64,000 bases of DNA from an uncultured Flavobacteriaceae bacterium. GTDB lineage: Bacteria; Bacteroidota; Bacteroidia; Flavobacteriales; Flavobacteriaceae. The translations under genes and the position numbers were made by a program. The notes under the pieces were generated by a model, which was given only the letters and a program-made list of their open reading frames with translations, made no database searches and had not been told where the DNA came from. The DNA lies in NCBI GenBank assembly GCA_947498845.1, contig CANMLX010000002.1, positions 221,015 through 285,014 of the forward strand, written 5' to 3'. Position 1 is the first letter of the stretch, and every line of letters starts with the position of its first letter. Positions 1 through 8,802 of the stretch are shown here, in pieces.

Positions 1-438
1 GTATGCTTAGGCAATATTTGTCGCTCTCCATTAGCCGAAGGTATTCTAAAATCTAAAGTATCTAAAGACTCTTTTTTTATAGATTCTGCAGGAACCGCTG
101 GGTATCATATTGGAAATCCACCAGATATACGGTCGATAGCTGTAGCTAAAAAGCATGGTTTAACCATATCTAATCAAAAAAGTAGACAATTCACTAAAAA
201 AGATTTTGACAGTTTTGATTTCATATACGCTATGGACACTTCCAATCTTAAAAGTATTTTAGCTCTAAGCAGAGACGAAAACGATAAAAAAAAGGTGAAA
301 CTTATATTAAACGAAATTACTCCTAACGAAGATTTAAGTGTACCAGACCCATATTATGGAGGTGATAACGGCTTTGAGAATGTTTATAAAATGCTTGATG
401 AAGCCTGCCAAAGAATAGCAAATAAACTAAAACGCTAA
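1..438 (+). CDS. Low-molecular-weight protein-tyrosine phosphatase, 5' end outside window
   Basis: The reading frame is open from base 1 and ends in TAA at 438, so 145 codons are visible and only the first few residues are missing. It begins with the phosphatase loop VCLGNICRSPLAEG, the CX5R-S active site in which the first Cys is the nucleophile and the Arg binds phosphate. The late VPDPYYGG segment carries the Asp that acts as general acid in the family. These cytosolic enzymes remove phosphate from tyrosine or, in some lineages, arginine residues; the substrate here is unknown. An internal ATG at 232 is not the real start because it would lose the active site. Near certain as a family call. 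Confidence 0.95.
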   Translation, partial: VCLGNICRSPLAEGILKSKVSKDSFFIDSAGTAGYHIGNPPDIRSIAVAKKHGLTISNQKSRQFTKKDFDSFDFIYAMDTSNLKSILALSRDENDKKKVKLILNEITPNEDLSVPDPYYGGDNGFENVYKMLDEACQRIANKLKR

Positions 439-482
439 TAATTAGCATCTTATTTATTAAATTTACACAAAAAAGATGCATT

Positions 483-1898
483 ATGAAATCAATATTCACA
501 TTAATTTTCACAGTTACTCTATCTATTTTTACTTTTTCTCAAACAATAAACCTTACTAGTTTTGCAACTGGACTTTCTAGTATAGTAGAAATTACTCATG
601 CTGGAGATAATAGACTTTTTATTGTAGAGCAAGCAGGTATTATTAAAATCTTAAACCCAAATGGTGCTATAAATGCTACACCATTTTTAGATATTTCATC
701 TCTAGTTGAATTTGGAGGAGAAAGAGGTTTATTGGGCCTAGCATTTGCTCCAGACTATGCTACTTCTGGAAGGTTTTATATTAATTATACAGACAACTCT
801 AGTGTTACAGAACCTAATACAGTTATCGCCAGATACACTGTAAGTAGTAATCCAAATATAGCTAACTCAAGCGGAACCATTCTACTCACTTACAAGCAAC
901 CTTTTCCTAATCATAATGCAGGTAAACTTGCTTTTGGTAAAGATAATTTTCTCTATATAGGTTCTGGAGATGGTGGTAGCGCAGGTGACCCAGGCGATAG
1001 AGCTCAAGACGTAACTAGCCATTTTGGCAAATTACTCCGCATTGATGTTAGTGGTGCATCCTATACAATTCCGACAACCAATCCATATGCTAATTCTGCT
1101 AATGGAGCTAGTGACCCTCGCCCAGAAATTTTTGCTATTGGTTTAAGAAACCCTTGGAAATTTTCTTTTGATAAGGATAATGGAGATTTATGGATTGCAG
1201 ATGTAGGTCAAAAAGGCTATGAAGAAATAAATAAAGTAACAAACTCAGGAACTCCAGGCGATAATTATGGTTGGAGATGTTACGAAGGTATAAACCATCC
1301 TTTTGACATCACTGGTAATTGTCCTTCGGGAGGTTTTAATAACACAGTATCTCCCGTTGCCGAATATGCGCATACAGGAGTAGGATGTACTGGTTCTATA
1401 ACGGGCGGTTACTTATATAGAGGGACATTATACCCTGATTTCTCAGGGAAATACTTTTTTGCCGATTATTGTAAACGAACCATAGGCATTTTAACTAATA
1501 CGGGAACTAGTTGGTCTCTGGCGTCTCAAACACCAAATATTACTAACAATTGGACAACTTTTGGCGAAGATGTTAATGGAGAATTATATATAGCAAGTAA
1601 CTCAACCATATATAAAATATCAGATGCGAATTTGAGTACTAATGGGTTTTCAAAATTTGACTTTAAATTATACTATACTTCTTTTAAAGGTATAATAACT
1701 CTGGATTTGAATGCCCGTTTTAATAAGGTTAAAAGTTTATCTATTCAAAATATCTTAGGTCAAACTATTATCACTAAAAACACTATAAATAAACAGGTCG
1801 TTGAAATTTCTACAGAAAATTATAATAGTGGTCTCTATTTTGTAGAAATTCAACTAAAAGACAACTCTAGAGCAGTTAAAAAATTTATTATAAATTAA
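483..1898 (+). CDS. Secreted PQQ-dependent sugar dehydrogenase with T9SS sorting domain
   Basis: 471 residues. Residues 1-20 form a signal peptide ending in FTFSQ. Residues about 25-385 match the glucose/sorbosone dehydrogenase beta-propeller: ERGLLGLAFAP, FPNHNAGKLAFG (His144 is the expected catalytic base), IGSGDGG and LRNPWKFSFD. The last ~80 residues form a type A Por secretion domain (ILGQTIITKN, GLYFVEI, ending KKFIIN). Members of the family oxidise aldose sugars using PQQ and pass electrons on outside the cytoplasm. No PQQ synthesis genes are in the window, so PQQ may be imported. The next gene starts one base after the stop codon, so the two are probably co-transcribed despite unrelated functions. 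Confidence 0.9.
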   Translation: MKSIFTLIFTVTLSIFTFSQTINLTSFATGLSSIVEITHAGDNRLFIVEQAGIIKILNPNGAINATPFLDISSLVEFGGERGLLGLAFAPDYATSGRFYINYTDNSSVTEPNTVIARYTVSSNPNIANSSGTILLTYKQPFPNHNAGKLAFGKDNFLYIGSGDGGSAGDPGDRAQDVTSHFGKLLRIDVSGASYTIPTTNPYANSANGASDPRPEIFAIGLRNPWKFSFDKDNGDLWIADVGQKGYEEINKVTNSGTPGDNYGWRCYEGINHPFDITGNCPSGGFNNTVSPVAEYAHTGVGCTGSITGGYLYRGTLYPDFSGKYFFADYCKRTIGILTNTGTSWSLASQTPNITNNWTTFGEDVNGELYIASNSTIYKISDANLSTNGFSKFDFKLYYTSFKGIITLDLNARFNKVKSLSIQNILGQTIITKNTINKQVVEISTENYNSGLYFVEIQLKDNSRAVKKFIIN

Positions 1899-1899
1899 A

Positions 1900-2616
1900 A
1901 TGAATAACCAAAAAGGAAAATTATACCTAATCCCTACTACATTAGGAGATAGCGCTCCCTTAGAAGTTTTACCTATTTCGGTAAAAAAAGCAATAGAGCA
2001 TATCAATACCTATATTGTTGAAAATGAAAAAACAGCAAGACGCTTTATAAAAAAAATAAGCCCAAAAAAATCCCAACCTTCATTACAACTATTTCTTTTA
2101 AACAAATTCACAAATGTTCTGGAATTACCTGCTTTTTTAGACCCTTGTCTAAAAGGGGTTGATGTAGGGCTACTATCGGAAGCTGGATGTCCAGGTGTTG
2201 CAGATCCTGGTGCAGATGTGGTAAAACTTGCTCATGAAAATGATATTCAAGTTGTTCCTCTAGTGGGGCCTTCTTCAATTTTACTGGCAATAATGAGTTC
2301 TGGGCTTAACGGACAGAGTTTTAGCTTTAACGGCTATTTACCAATTGATAAAAATGAAAGAAAAAAAGAAATAAAACGCTTAGAACGTCTTTCTTTTGAA
2401 CAAAACCAATCTCAAATATTTATAGAAACGCCTTATAGAAACGACAAACTATTAAAAGATATTTGTAGTACTGTATCTCCAGAAACTCTTGTTTCTATAG
2501 CTTGTGACATCACATTACCTTCAGAATACATAAAGACTTATCCAGCTAAAATATGGGTAAAAAAAAATGTAGACCTTCATAAAAGGCCTACAATTTTTAT
2601 AATTCATAAAAACTAA
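1900..2616 (+). CDS. RsmI-like SAM-dependent methyltransferase (tetrapyrrole methylase fold)
   Basis: 238 residues. The family hallmark LLSEAGCPGVADPGADVV lies at about residues 91-108, followed by the SAM-binding VPLVGPSSILLAI. RsmI 2'-O-methylates C1402 of 16S rRNA. This protein is shorter than E. coli RsmI (about 286 residues) and begins GKLYLIPTTLG instead of the usual GTLYVVATPIG, so it belongs to the divergent RsmI-like branch common in Bacteroidetes, whose target is uncertain. It starts one base downstream of the sugar dehydrogenase stop codon. The fold is secure; the substrate is not. Confidence 0.85.
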   Translation: MNNQKGKLYLIPTTLGDSAPLEVLPISVKKAIEHINTYIVENEKTARRFIKKISPKKSQPSLQLFLLNKFTNVLELPAFLDPCLKGVDVGLLSEAGCPGVADPGADVVKLAHENDIQVVPLVGPSSILLAIMSSGLNGQSFSFNGYLPIDKNERKKEIKRLERLSFEQNQSQIFIETPYRNDKLLKDICSTVSPETLVSIACDITLPSEYIKTYPAKIWVKKNVDLHKRPTIFIIHKN

Positions 2617-2622
2617 ATATCT

Positions 2623-3291
2623 TTAAATAGAGGTTACTTTAGCTTTTTTATTTGCTTTTAAAAACGACATGTCATATCCCGAAAAGGATTTCATATATTC
2701 AGCTATTGTAGTGCCATAACCATCAGCAAAATTATCTAAACCATAACTTCTCAAATAATTTCTTACACTACCCGGTCCTGCTAAATGTGCCGAAGCTAAA
2801 ATACCAGACTCGGTAATAACACTGCCATTAATTCGTTTTCCAACAAAACTCTTAATTTCTCTACGTAAAATCCACTTATTGCGTTGTGCATTAGCTATAA
2901 ATGCTTTTTCTTGAAGCTTAGGGTTAACTAAAAAAAGCTCTACGTTTTCTACACCTAAAAGCTTTAGAGTTCCCTTACCAAATTGATACTTACCTAAGTA
3001 TCCATAAGTATTTATTGAGGCATAATTACCTCCCGATTCTCTAAAAGCAAGAGCTTCTTTAAATCCAACAAATGATTTTTCTAAACATGGCGAAAAATAT
3101 TTGTAACCGTCTTTTGATGTCTCAACATTATTAAAAATGTCTTCATCTTGGCTAACAGTGTAATTAAACACTAAGCCTTCTGTTGAATAGTCTTTGTTTA
3201 ACGATATCGTTTCATCAGATGAAAACGAAGTAAAAAACAACATACAAATTGTAAGAGAGAGCGTTAAACAAACAGCAATTTTCTTCAGCAT
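2623..3291 (-). CDS. Secreted lysozyme/transglycosylase-like protein
   Basis: 222 residues with a hydrophobic signal segment (ICMLFFTSFSS). The stretch FRESGGNYASINTYGYLGKY at residues 83-102 resembles the catalytic region of lysozyme-like lytic transglycosylases, with Glu85 as the likely acid in the usual E-S-G-G context, followed by YQFGKGTLKLLG. A later AHLAGPGSVRNYL also fits the fold. It is probably a peptidoglycan-cleaving or peptidoglycan-binding protein outside the inner membrane. It lies downstream of the mltG-dapF block on the same strand, separated by about 110 bases, which suits a cell-wall role. Specific activity is inferred. Confidence 0.6.
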   Translation of the reverse strand: MLKKIAVCLTLSLTICMLFFTSFSSDETISLNKDYSTEGLVFNYTVSQDEDIFNNVETSKDGYKYFSPCLEKSFVGFKEALAFRESGGNYASINTYGYLGKYQFGKGTLKLLGVENVELFLVNPKLQEKAFIANAQRNKWILRREIKSFVGKRINGSVITESGILASAHLAGPGSVRNYLRSYGLDNFADGYGTTIAEYMKSFSGYDMSFLKANKKAKVTSI

Positions 3292-3402
3292 AAATTTAAA
3301 TTTCTTCAGCTAAAAACATATGGTAAATCAGCTTGAAAATTTGAGCGTGCAAAATTACACCTTTTTTCATTTTTTTAAAAATAAATCGTTTAAGTACAAG
3401 TT

Positions 3403-4332
3403 CTAGTAGTAGAATAGATGAAATACACCTTTATTTTTGCTGATTTGGAGAGTTGGCAAAGGCATCTTAATCATGTTAATTGTATCGAAAATTGATCGTA
3501 ATAAAGCCGATTTTGTTTTTATTTTAGTCAAATTTATATCAAAACTTAAATAGTATTGACGCATGGGGCTATTTTTTATTAACACCTGATTGTCAATAAC
3601 ATTACTTCCCGAAAGCATACCTTCTCCTCCATAGCCGATAGCCAAATTAAGCCATTTGGGAATCTTACTATCTTTAAAAAAAGAATGTAAATTAAAGCTT
3701 AGCCAATAGGTTTGCCCGTTATAATCCTTCAATATTTGTTCTAAAAACGATGTCCCAAGCTTATCTGGACTTTGTCGAGCATACTTAGTATGATGAAAAC
3801 CAAATTTTAAATCTATGCGCTGTTCATTCCACAATAATTCTTGAGATACATATAATCCTGTTCCAAAAGCATTAGAAGCTATATCTCCCCAAGAGAAGCC
3901 CCATTCACTTGAATAACCATCTAAAACTTCTACTGCTGTTAAAAAGCCAAAGCCTAAAGTTGCTCCATAAATTAATTGGTCTTTTTTGCTAACACCGCTC
4001 CAATGTAATAAGTTTGCACCGTGTTTACCCATTTGATAAGCTGTAAAAGCATGACCTACTTTATCTAATTGCAACCACTCATTATTATCATTAATTGTAT
4101 GAAATTTAGAGCGTTCAAAATCTGCATACCAAATTTCATTTAACCCAATAAGTGATAAAGTAGCCAGTGAAGCTTGAGAGATAACCACGGCATTGCGCCT
4201 TTTTTTATGTAAAGTATCGCTAGGTTTTAAAAAATCGTTTAATGCCGATTGTGAAAAACAAATAGAACTAAAAAACACACAAATAGTTAAGCCAAAAACT
4301 AAGAACGTATTATTTTTTAATTCCTTGATCAT
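3403..4332 (-). CDS. DUF2279 family protein (YfiM-like)
   Basis: 309 residues. The N-terminus has a signal-like hydrophobic stretch (FLVFGLTICVFFSSICFSQ). The DUF2279 core is recognisable in LDKVGHAFTAYQMGKHGANL, GATLGFGFLTAVEVLDG, SSEWGFSWGDIASNAFGTGL and QELLWNEQRI, with its characteristic His, Glu, Asp and Asn residues. The family's function is unknown; it appears envelope-associated. The gene overlaps the end of mltG by 23 bases, a sign of translational coupling in the dapF-GNAT-mltG unit. Confidence 0.8.
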   Translation of the reverse strand: MIKELKNNTFLVFGLTICVFFSSICFSQSALNDFLKPSDTLHKKRRNAVVISQASLATLSLIGLNEIWYADFERSKFHTINDNNEWLQLDKVGHAFTAYQMGKHGANLLHWSGVSKKDQLIYGATLGFGFLTAVEVLDGYSSEWGFSWGDIASNAFGTGLYVSQELLWNEQRIDLKFGFHHTKYARQSPDKLGTSFLEQILKDYNGQTYWLSFNLHSFFKDSKIPKWLNLAIGYGGEGMLSGSNVIDNQVLIKNSPMRQYYLSFDINLTKIKTKSALLRSIFDTINMIKMPLPTLQISKNKGVFHLFYY

Positions 4333-5353
4333 TTAAGTATTTGTGGTATTTACGGGCATTAGAGTTATGCTGTGCTAAAGTTTTAGCAAATCTGTGGTAA
4401 CCAAAACGTTTGGGATCTGCTGCAAAATATAAATATTGATGCTTTTCGTAATTTAAAACAGCATCTATTGCCGATATGTTTGGCATTGCTATTAAACCTG
4501 GTGGTAAGCCCGCATTTTTATATGTGTTGTAAGGCGATTTTATTTCTTTATGTATATTTAACACCCGTTTAATAATCGTATTTTTATATTTTTCCTGCTT
4601 GTAGGCTGCAAATTTTAATGTAGGGTCTGCTTGAAGTGGTATTCCTGCTTTTAACCTGTTTATATATACACCAGCTATTCGAGGTTGCTCGGTAGCTTGT
4701 TTAGATTCTTCATAAACTATAGAAGCTAAAGTGATAATTTCATCTTTACTGTATCCTAAATGCTTTGCTTTTTTTAGTCTAGAAGCATTCCAAAATGCAT
4801 TGTATTCTTTTAACATTCTATCTCTAAACCCTTCTGGACTTAAATTCCAGTATAACTCGTAACTATTTGGCAAATACATGCCTAAAGCTGTGGCTTCATT
4901 AAAATTACTTTTCTTAAGAAAAGCCTTGTCTTTCATGGCTTTTAATATAGATAAACTATCAACAGCTATTTGTTGAGACACTCTTCCTGCTAATTTTTCT
5001 AATGAATTTTGATTGTTAAAGGACACTTTTACTGGGATATTTTTACTCCTAATAGAATTAATAATATCATTATTAGTCATCCCTTTTTTAATAATAAACT
5101 TTCCAGATTTCACATTAGCTGTATACTTTTTTTGTTTCGCTAAAGCATCAAATTTACTAATATCCAAAAGTAAGGGTTCTAACTGTTCTCTAACATCTTT
5201 GTAGGTGTCTGTTGGTTTTATATAAATATAAGCTTCTTCATTATTAAAAGCTGTATTGGGTGTTAACATGGCACCATAAACGTAGTAAGCAAAATAGGCT
5301 GCTATTAATAAACCAATAAATACAATCGCTAAAAGTATCTTTTTAATATACAT
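4310..5353 (-). CDS. mltG: Endolytic transglycosylase MltG (YceG family)
   Basis: 347 residues, normal length. An N-terminal membrane segment (about residues 5-27) anchors it in the inner membrane. The YceG domain contains ASIVYEESKQATEQPRIAGV and INRLKAGIPLQADPTL. Glu216 aligns with the conserved catalytic Glu, and YNTYKNAGLPPGLIAMPN is the downstream family motif. MltG cleaves nascent glycan strands and is thought to set glycan chain termination. Its start codon overlaps the stop codon of the upstream acetyltransferase gene in a TAATG arrangement, so it is co-translated with the dapF operon. Confidence 0.95.
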   Translation of the reverse strand: MYIKKILLAIVFIGLLIAAYFAYYVYGAMLTPNTAFNNEEAYIYIKPTDTYKDVREQLEPLLLDISKFDALAKQKKYTANVKSGKFIIKKGMTNNDIINSIRSKNIPVKVSFNNQNSLEKLAGRVSQQIAVDSLSILKAMKDKAFLKKSNFNEATALGMYLPNSYELYWNLSPEGFRDRMLKEYNAFWNASRLKKAKHLGYSKDEIITLASIVYEESKQATEQPRIAGVYINRLKAGIPLQADPTLKFAAYKQEKYKNTIIKRVLNIHKEIKSPYNTYKNAGLPPGLIAMPNISAIDAVLNYEKHQYLYFAADPKRFGYHRFAKTLAQHNSNARKYHKYLNDQGIKK

Positions 5354-5877
5354 TATTTACGTATTAACTGAAGTGAATATTCGCTTTTAAAAACACCGTT
5401 ATTATAATTCCAATCCTTTTTTAGCCCAATTTTTTCAAATCCTTGATTTATAAAAAGCTGTAGACTCTCTTTGTTGTCTTCAAATATATTGCAATATAAC
5501 TGGTGTAAATCCAAATGTATAAAACTATAATTAATTAACAACTCCAAGGCTTCACTAGCATAACCTTTTCTTCTATTTTTGGCATCTTTAATTAAAACGC
5601 CTACCCCTGCCCTTTTATTTTTAAAATCAAAATCAAACAAATCTATTAAGCCTATTGTTGTATATGATTGATTTACAATCACCAAACGTAATTGTTTAAC
5701 TTCATAAATATCTCTATGGGAATTTTCTAAATATTGTTTTATAAGGTACCTTGAATATGGTGCTTGCGTATTACTTAACTCCCACAAGTTTTCATCATTC
5801 TCAATGTCAAGAACAAACTCTAAGTCGTCTGGTTCTAAAGCCCTTAGACTAACACTATCTCCTTGCAGTGTTCTCAT
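5353..5877 (-). CDS. GNAT family N-acetyltransferase
   Basis: 174 residues. The protein has the RimJ/RimL-like layout: SLRALEPDDLEFVLDIEND at the start, GVGVLIKDAKNRRKGYASEA with the acetyl-CoA pyrophosphate loop around residue 100, then HQLYCNIFEDNKESLQLFIN and QGFEKIGLKKDW. The substrate cannot be read from the sequence. It overlaps dapF by an ATGA junction and mltG by TAATG, so it sits in the middle of a tightly coupled three-gene unit. That context suggests, but does not prove, a link to peptidoglycan precursors. Confidence 0.9.
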   Translation of the reverse strand: MRTLQGDSVSLRALEPDDLEFVLDIENDENLWELSNTQAPYSRYLIKQYLENSHRDIYEVKQLRLVIVNQSYTTIGLIDLFDFDFKNKRAGVGVLIKDAKNRRKGYASEALELLINYSFIHLDLHQLYCNIFEDNKESLQLFINQGFEKIGLKKDWNYNNGVFKSEYSLQLIRK

Positions 5878-6647
5878 ATATGCCCTTCAAATACATAATT
5901 AGCAGGTCCAATAAGCCAAACATTTTTATAAGCTCCATTTTCTTCATCAAATACAACCTGTAATGCGCCCCCTTCAACTTTTAAATTAATAGTTTTATGG
6001 TTAGTTTCTTTAAGCGAATACATTGCAATTGCTACAGCTGTAGCTCCTGTTCCGCATGACAAAGTTTCATTCTCCACGCCCCGCTCATAAGTTCTCAATC
6101 TAAACGTTGCATCATCAATCTTTTTCACAAAGTTAACATTAGAACCTTCTTCGTTATAAGGTGAACCATAACGTATGGTTGCTCCTTTTGTTTTTATATC
6201 AAAATCGTTAATGGCGTCTTCAAATTGTACATGATGCGGCGAACCTGTATCCAAAAACACATGATCGTTAAACGTGTTTACACTGGTAACATCTTGCATT
6301 TGCAGCCTAACAATATCGTTTTCTATTGTTGCGTGATGCAAACCATCGATAGCCTCGAACACCGCTCTGTCTTTTATAACTTCCAATTGTTTAGCAAAAG
6401 CCACTAAACAACGCCCTCCATTACCACACATGGTACTCTCATTACCATCTGCATTGTAATATACCATCTTAAAATCGTAATCAACGTGATTCTCAAGAAG
6501 AATCAATCCGTCTGCTCCTATGCCAAAACGTCTGTCGCAAAGTTGAGCAATTAGTTTGGTATTATTCTTGTCGAATGTTTGTAAACGATTATCAATCATT
6601 ACAAAATCGTTTCCTGTGCCTTGGTATTTATAAAATTTCTGTTGCAT
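5874..6647 (-). CDS. dapF: Diaminopimelate epimerase
   Basis: 257 residues, normal length. It converts LL- to meso-diaminopimelate, the precursor of peptidoglycan cross-links and lysine. The two catalytic cysteines sit in the expected motifs: Cys74 in NESTMCGNGGRC and Cys198 in NETLSCGTGATAVA. KYQGTGNDFVMIDNR at the start and GSPHHV are further family signatures. First gene of a minus-strand unit with the acetyltransferase and mltG. LysA, the next enzyme in lysine synthesis, is encoded elsewhere in the window at 36.6 kb. Confidence 0.97.
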   Translation of the reverse strand: MQQKFYKYQGTGNDFVMIDNRLQTFDKNNTKLIAQLCDRRFGIGADGLILLENHVDYDFKMVYYNADGNESTMCGNGGRCLVAFAKQLEVIKDRAVFEAIDGLHHATIENDIVRLQMQDVTSVNTFNDHVFLDTGSPHHVQFEDAINDFDIKTKGATIRYGSPYNEEGSNVNFVKKIDDATFRLRTYERGVENETLSCGTGATAVAIAMYSLKETNHKTINLKVEGGALQVVFDEENGAYKNVWLIGPANYVFEGHI

Positions 6648-6658
6648 AATTTAGAGTG

Positions 6659-6666
6659 CAAAGATA
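6659..6666 (-). promoter_or_regulatory. Candidate -7 promoter box for dapF operon
   Basis: On the minus strand this reads TATCTTTG, a match to the Bacteroidetes -7 consensus TAnnTTTG, 12 bases upstream of the dapF ATG. I see no good TTG box at the expected 17-19 base distance, so the call rests on one element only. Confidence 0.45.
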
Positions 6667-6771
6667 TAAATATTATACTATTTTAAGGATTGTTAAATCG
6701 TCGTTAAAGTTGAATAAACCATTTAATAAATAATTAATTTTAATCGTTAGTTAAACTTAAAACTGAAAATT

Positions 6772-8175
6772 ATGAAGAAGATTTTAACATTAGTATTGGT
6801 TTCAGCTCTAGGTGGTATAATTACGCTTGGAGCGTACAAACTTTTTTTGGAAGAAAACAAAACAGTAGTTGTAAATACCCCAAATGAAACGCCTAATTTT
6901 TCACCTACAAACAACACCATTAGAACGTACAATTCTGGAGAGATATCAGATTTCACCAAAGCTGCAGAAAATACAGTTAATGCTGTAGTTCATGTAAAAA
7001 ATGTAGCAAATAATTCTGGCCAAATGACTTTTGAAGATTTATTTTTTGGAAGACGCCCACAACGTCAAGGCGGCGGTAGTGGCTCTGGAGTTATTATTAC
7101 TCCAGATGGCTATATTATTACTAACAATCACGTTATTGATAAATCTCAAGGCGTTACTGTTACCTTAAATAACAACAAAACCTATAGCGCAACTATTGTT
7201 GGAAAGGATTCTGAAACAGATATTGCACTTTTAAAAGTTGATACAGATGAAGACTTACCTGTAGTTACTTTTGGTGATTCCGATCAAGCAAAAATCGGAG
7301 AATGGGTATTAGCAGTTGGGAATCCATTTAACCTAACATCTACAGTGACCGCAGGAATCATTAGCGCTAAATCCAGAGATTTATCTGGAGGAAATACGCA
7401 GTCGTTTATACAAACAGATGCTGCTGTAAATCCAGGGAATTCTGGAGGAGCTTTAGTAAATACAAATGGAGAACTTATTGGTATTAATACAGCTATATCT
7501 TCTCAAACAGGTTCTTACATTGGGTATTCTTTTGCTGTACCTAGTAATATTGCCAGAAAAGTAATTGAAGATATTATGGAGTATGGTAATGTGCAAAATG
7601 GCATTCTAGGAGTTACAGGAGGCACATTAAATAGTAACGCTGCAGAGAAAATTGGCGTAGAAGACACACAAGGTTTTTATATAGAAAGTATAGTAGAGGA
7701 CTCAGGTGCTGAAAAAGCAGGGTTGCAAAAAGGCGACATTATAAAAAAGATTGATAATGTGAAAATTTCAAGATTCTCAGATTTAAGTGGTCACTTAGAC
7801 ACCAAAAGACCAGACGACATCGTTAAAATCACGTATTCTCGTAATGGGAATATTAAAACAGTTCCTGTACGATTAATTAGAAATGAAACATTCACATTAC
7901 CTGAAGTTGGACAGCTTAGGAATGCTGGATCATCCGATCTCAAAAAGCACAAGATTAAACATGGGGTAAAAATTGCTAGTTTAAATAAAAACTATGCAAA
8001 TTTTTGGTCTAGAAACGGTGTGAGACCTGGCACTATTATAACAGCTATAAACGATACTAAGGTATCTAATGTAGACGATGTTGAAAGAATTATTAAAAAT
8101 AAATCTTACAATGAACCATTAAGAATTGAGTTGATTAATCAAAATGGAGAAAAAGAGCTTTATAATATTAGATAA
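6772..8175 (+). CDS. Periplasmic serine protease DegP/HtrA (Do family)
   Basis: 467 residues. N-terminal hydrophobic signal/anchor (LTLVLVSALGGIITLGAY). Trypsin-like domain with the complete triad: His120 (YIITNNHVID), Asp150 (SETDIALLKVD) and Ser224 (NPGNSGGALVN). Two PDZ domains follow at about residues 275-360 and 390-467 (GAEKAGLQKGDIIKKI; VRPGTIITAI). It degrades or chaperones misfolded envelope proteins. It is divergent from dapF, with about 120 bases between the starts, and is followed by a strong terminator. DegP and DegQ cannot be separated from the sequence alone. Confidence 0.95.
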   Translation: MKKILTLVLVSALGGIITLGAYKLFLEENKTVVVNTPNETPNFSPTNNTIRTYNSGEISDFTKAAENTVNAVVHVKNVANNSGQMTFEDLFFGRRPQRQGGGSGSGVIITPDGYIITNNHVIDKSQGVTVTLNNNKTYSATIVGKDSETDIALLKVDTDEDLPVVTFGDSDQAKIGEWVLAVGNPFNLTSTVTAGIISAKSRDLSGGNTQSFIQTDAAVNPGNSGGALVNTNGELIGINTAISSQTGSYIGYSFAVPSNIARKVIEDIMEYGNVQNGILGVTGGTLNSNAAEKIGVEDTQGFYIESIVEDSGAEKAGLQKGDIIKKIDNVKISRFSDLSGHLDTKRPDDIVKITYSRNGNIKTVPVRLIRNETFTLPEVGQLRNAGSSDLKKHKIKHGVKIASLNKNYANFWSRNGVRPGTIITAINDTKVSNVDDVERIIKNKSYNEPLRIELINQNGEKELYNIR

Positions 8176-8212
8176 CCCAATTACACTCTATTAAATTAAA
8201 ATTAAGATTTCT

Positions 8213-8239
8213 AAAAGCCTCAAATTTGAGGCTTTTTTT
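8213..8239 (+). terminator. Rho-independent terminator after degP-like gene
   Basis: The hairpin AAAGCCTCAAATTTGAGGCTTT, a perfect stem with almost no loop, is followed by a run of T residues. It lies about 40 bases after the protease stop codon. Confidence 0.85.
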
Positions 8240-8289
8240 ATTGTAGTTACGCAACCTTTTAAAGTTTTAACATCTTATTGATAAAATCA

Positions 8290-8793
8290 ATGAAAATGAA
8301 AAACTTAAAAAAAGGGAAATTAATGACATCAATCTTCCTTTTAAGCCTATTATTATGTGCTTTCCAGTGTGAAGACGACATTTATTCCAGCCGCTACAAA
8401 CCCATTTCTATTAAAAGAACAGACTTTAATAACGCTGTAGGATTAGTAGCTATGAAACCTCAGGAAATTATGGGTAAAATTTATGTGAAAGACCATTTTT
8501 TATTAATAAATGAACCTAACTTAGGGTTTCATATTTACAATAATTCTGATCCATCAAACCCTGTTAAAATTAAATTCTTAAAAGTACCAGGATCTTCCGA
8601 TGTTGCCATTAAAAGTGATGTTTTATATATAAATAGTGCTGTAGATTTAATAGCGCTAACCTTTAATGATGATTTTAGTGATGTAATTGTTACTAAAAGA
8701 GTAAAAAATGTTTTTCCTGAAATGTTATCTCCCGATGGCGATTATGCCAACATCCCTGAAGATGAAATTGTAGTAAACTGGATCCTTAAATAA
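8290..8793 (+). CDS. Lipoprotein with LVIVD-like repeat
   Basis: 167 residues from the ATG at 8290; an upstream TTG at 8278 in the same frame is less likely. The N-terminus has a lipobox-like LLCAFQC followed by acidic residues, so it is probably a lipoprotein. GFHIYNNSDPSNPVKIKFLK resembles an LVIVD beta-propeller repeat. It ends 9 bases before a second lipoprotein gene with the same repeat type, and the pair probably works together at the cell surface. Function unknown. Confidence 0.7.
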   Translation: MKMKNLKKGKLMTSIFLLSLLLCAFQCEDDIYSSRYKPISIKRTDFNNAVGLVAMKPQEIMGKIYVKDHFLLINEPNLGFHIYNNSDPSNPVKIKFLKVPGSSDVAIKSDVLYINSAVDLIALTFNDDFSDVIVTKRVKNVFPEMLSPDGDYANIPEDEIVVNWILK

Positions 8794-8802
8794 TTAGAAA
8801 AT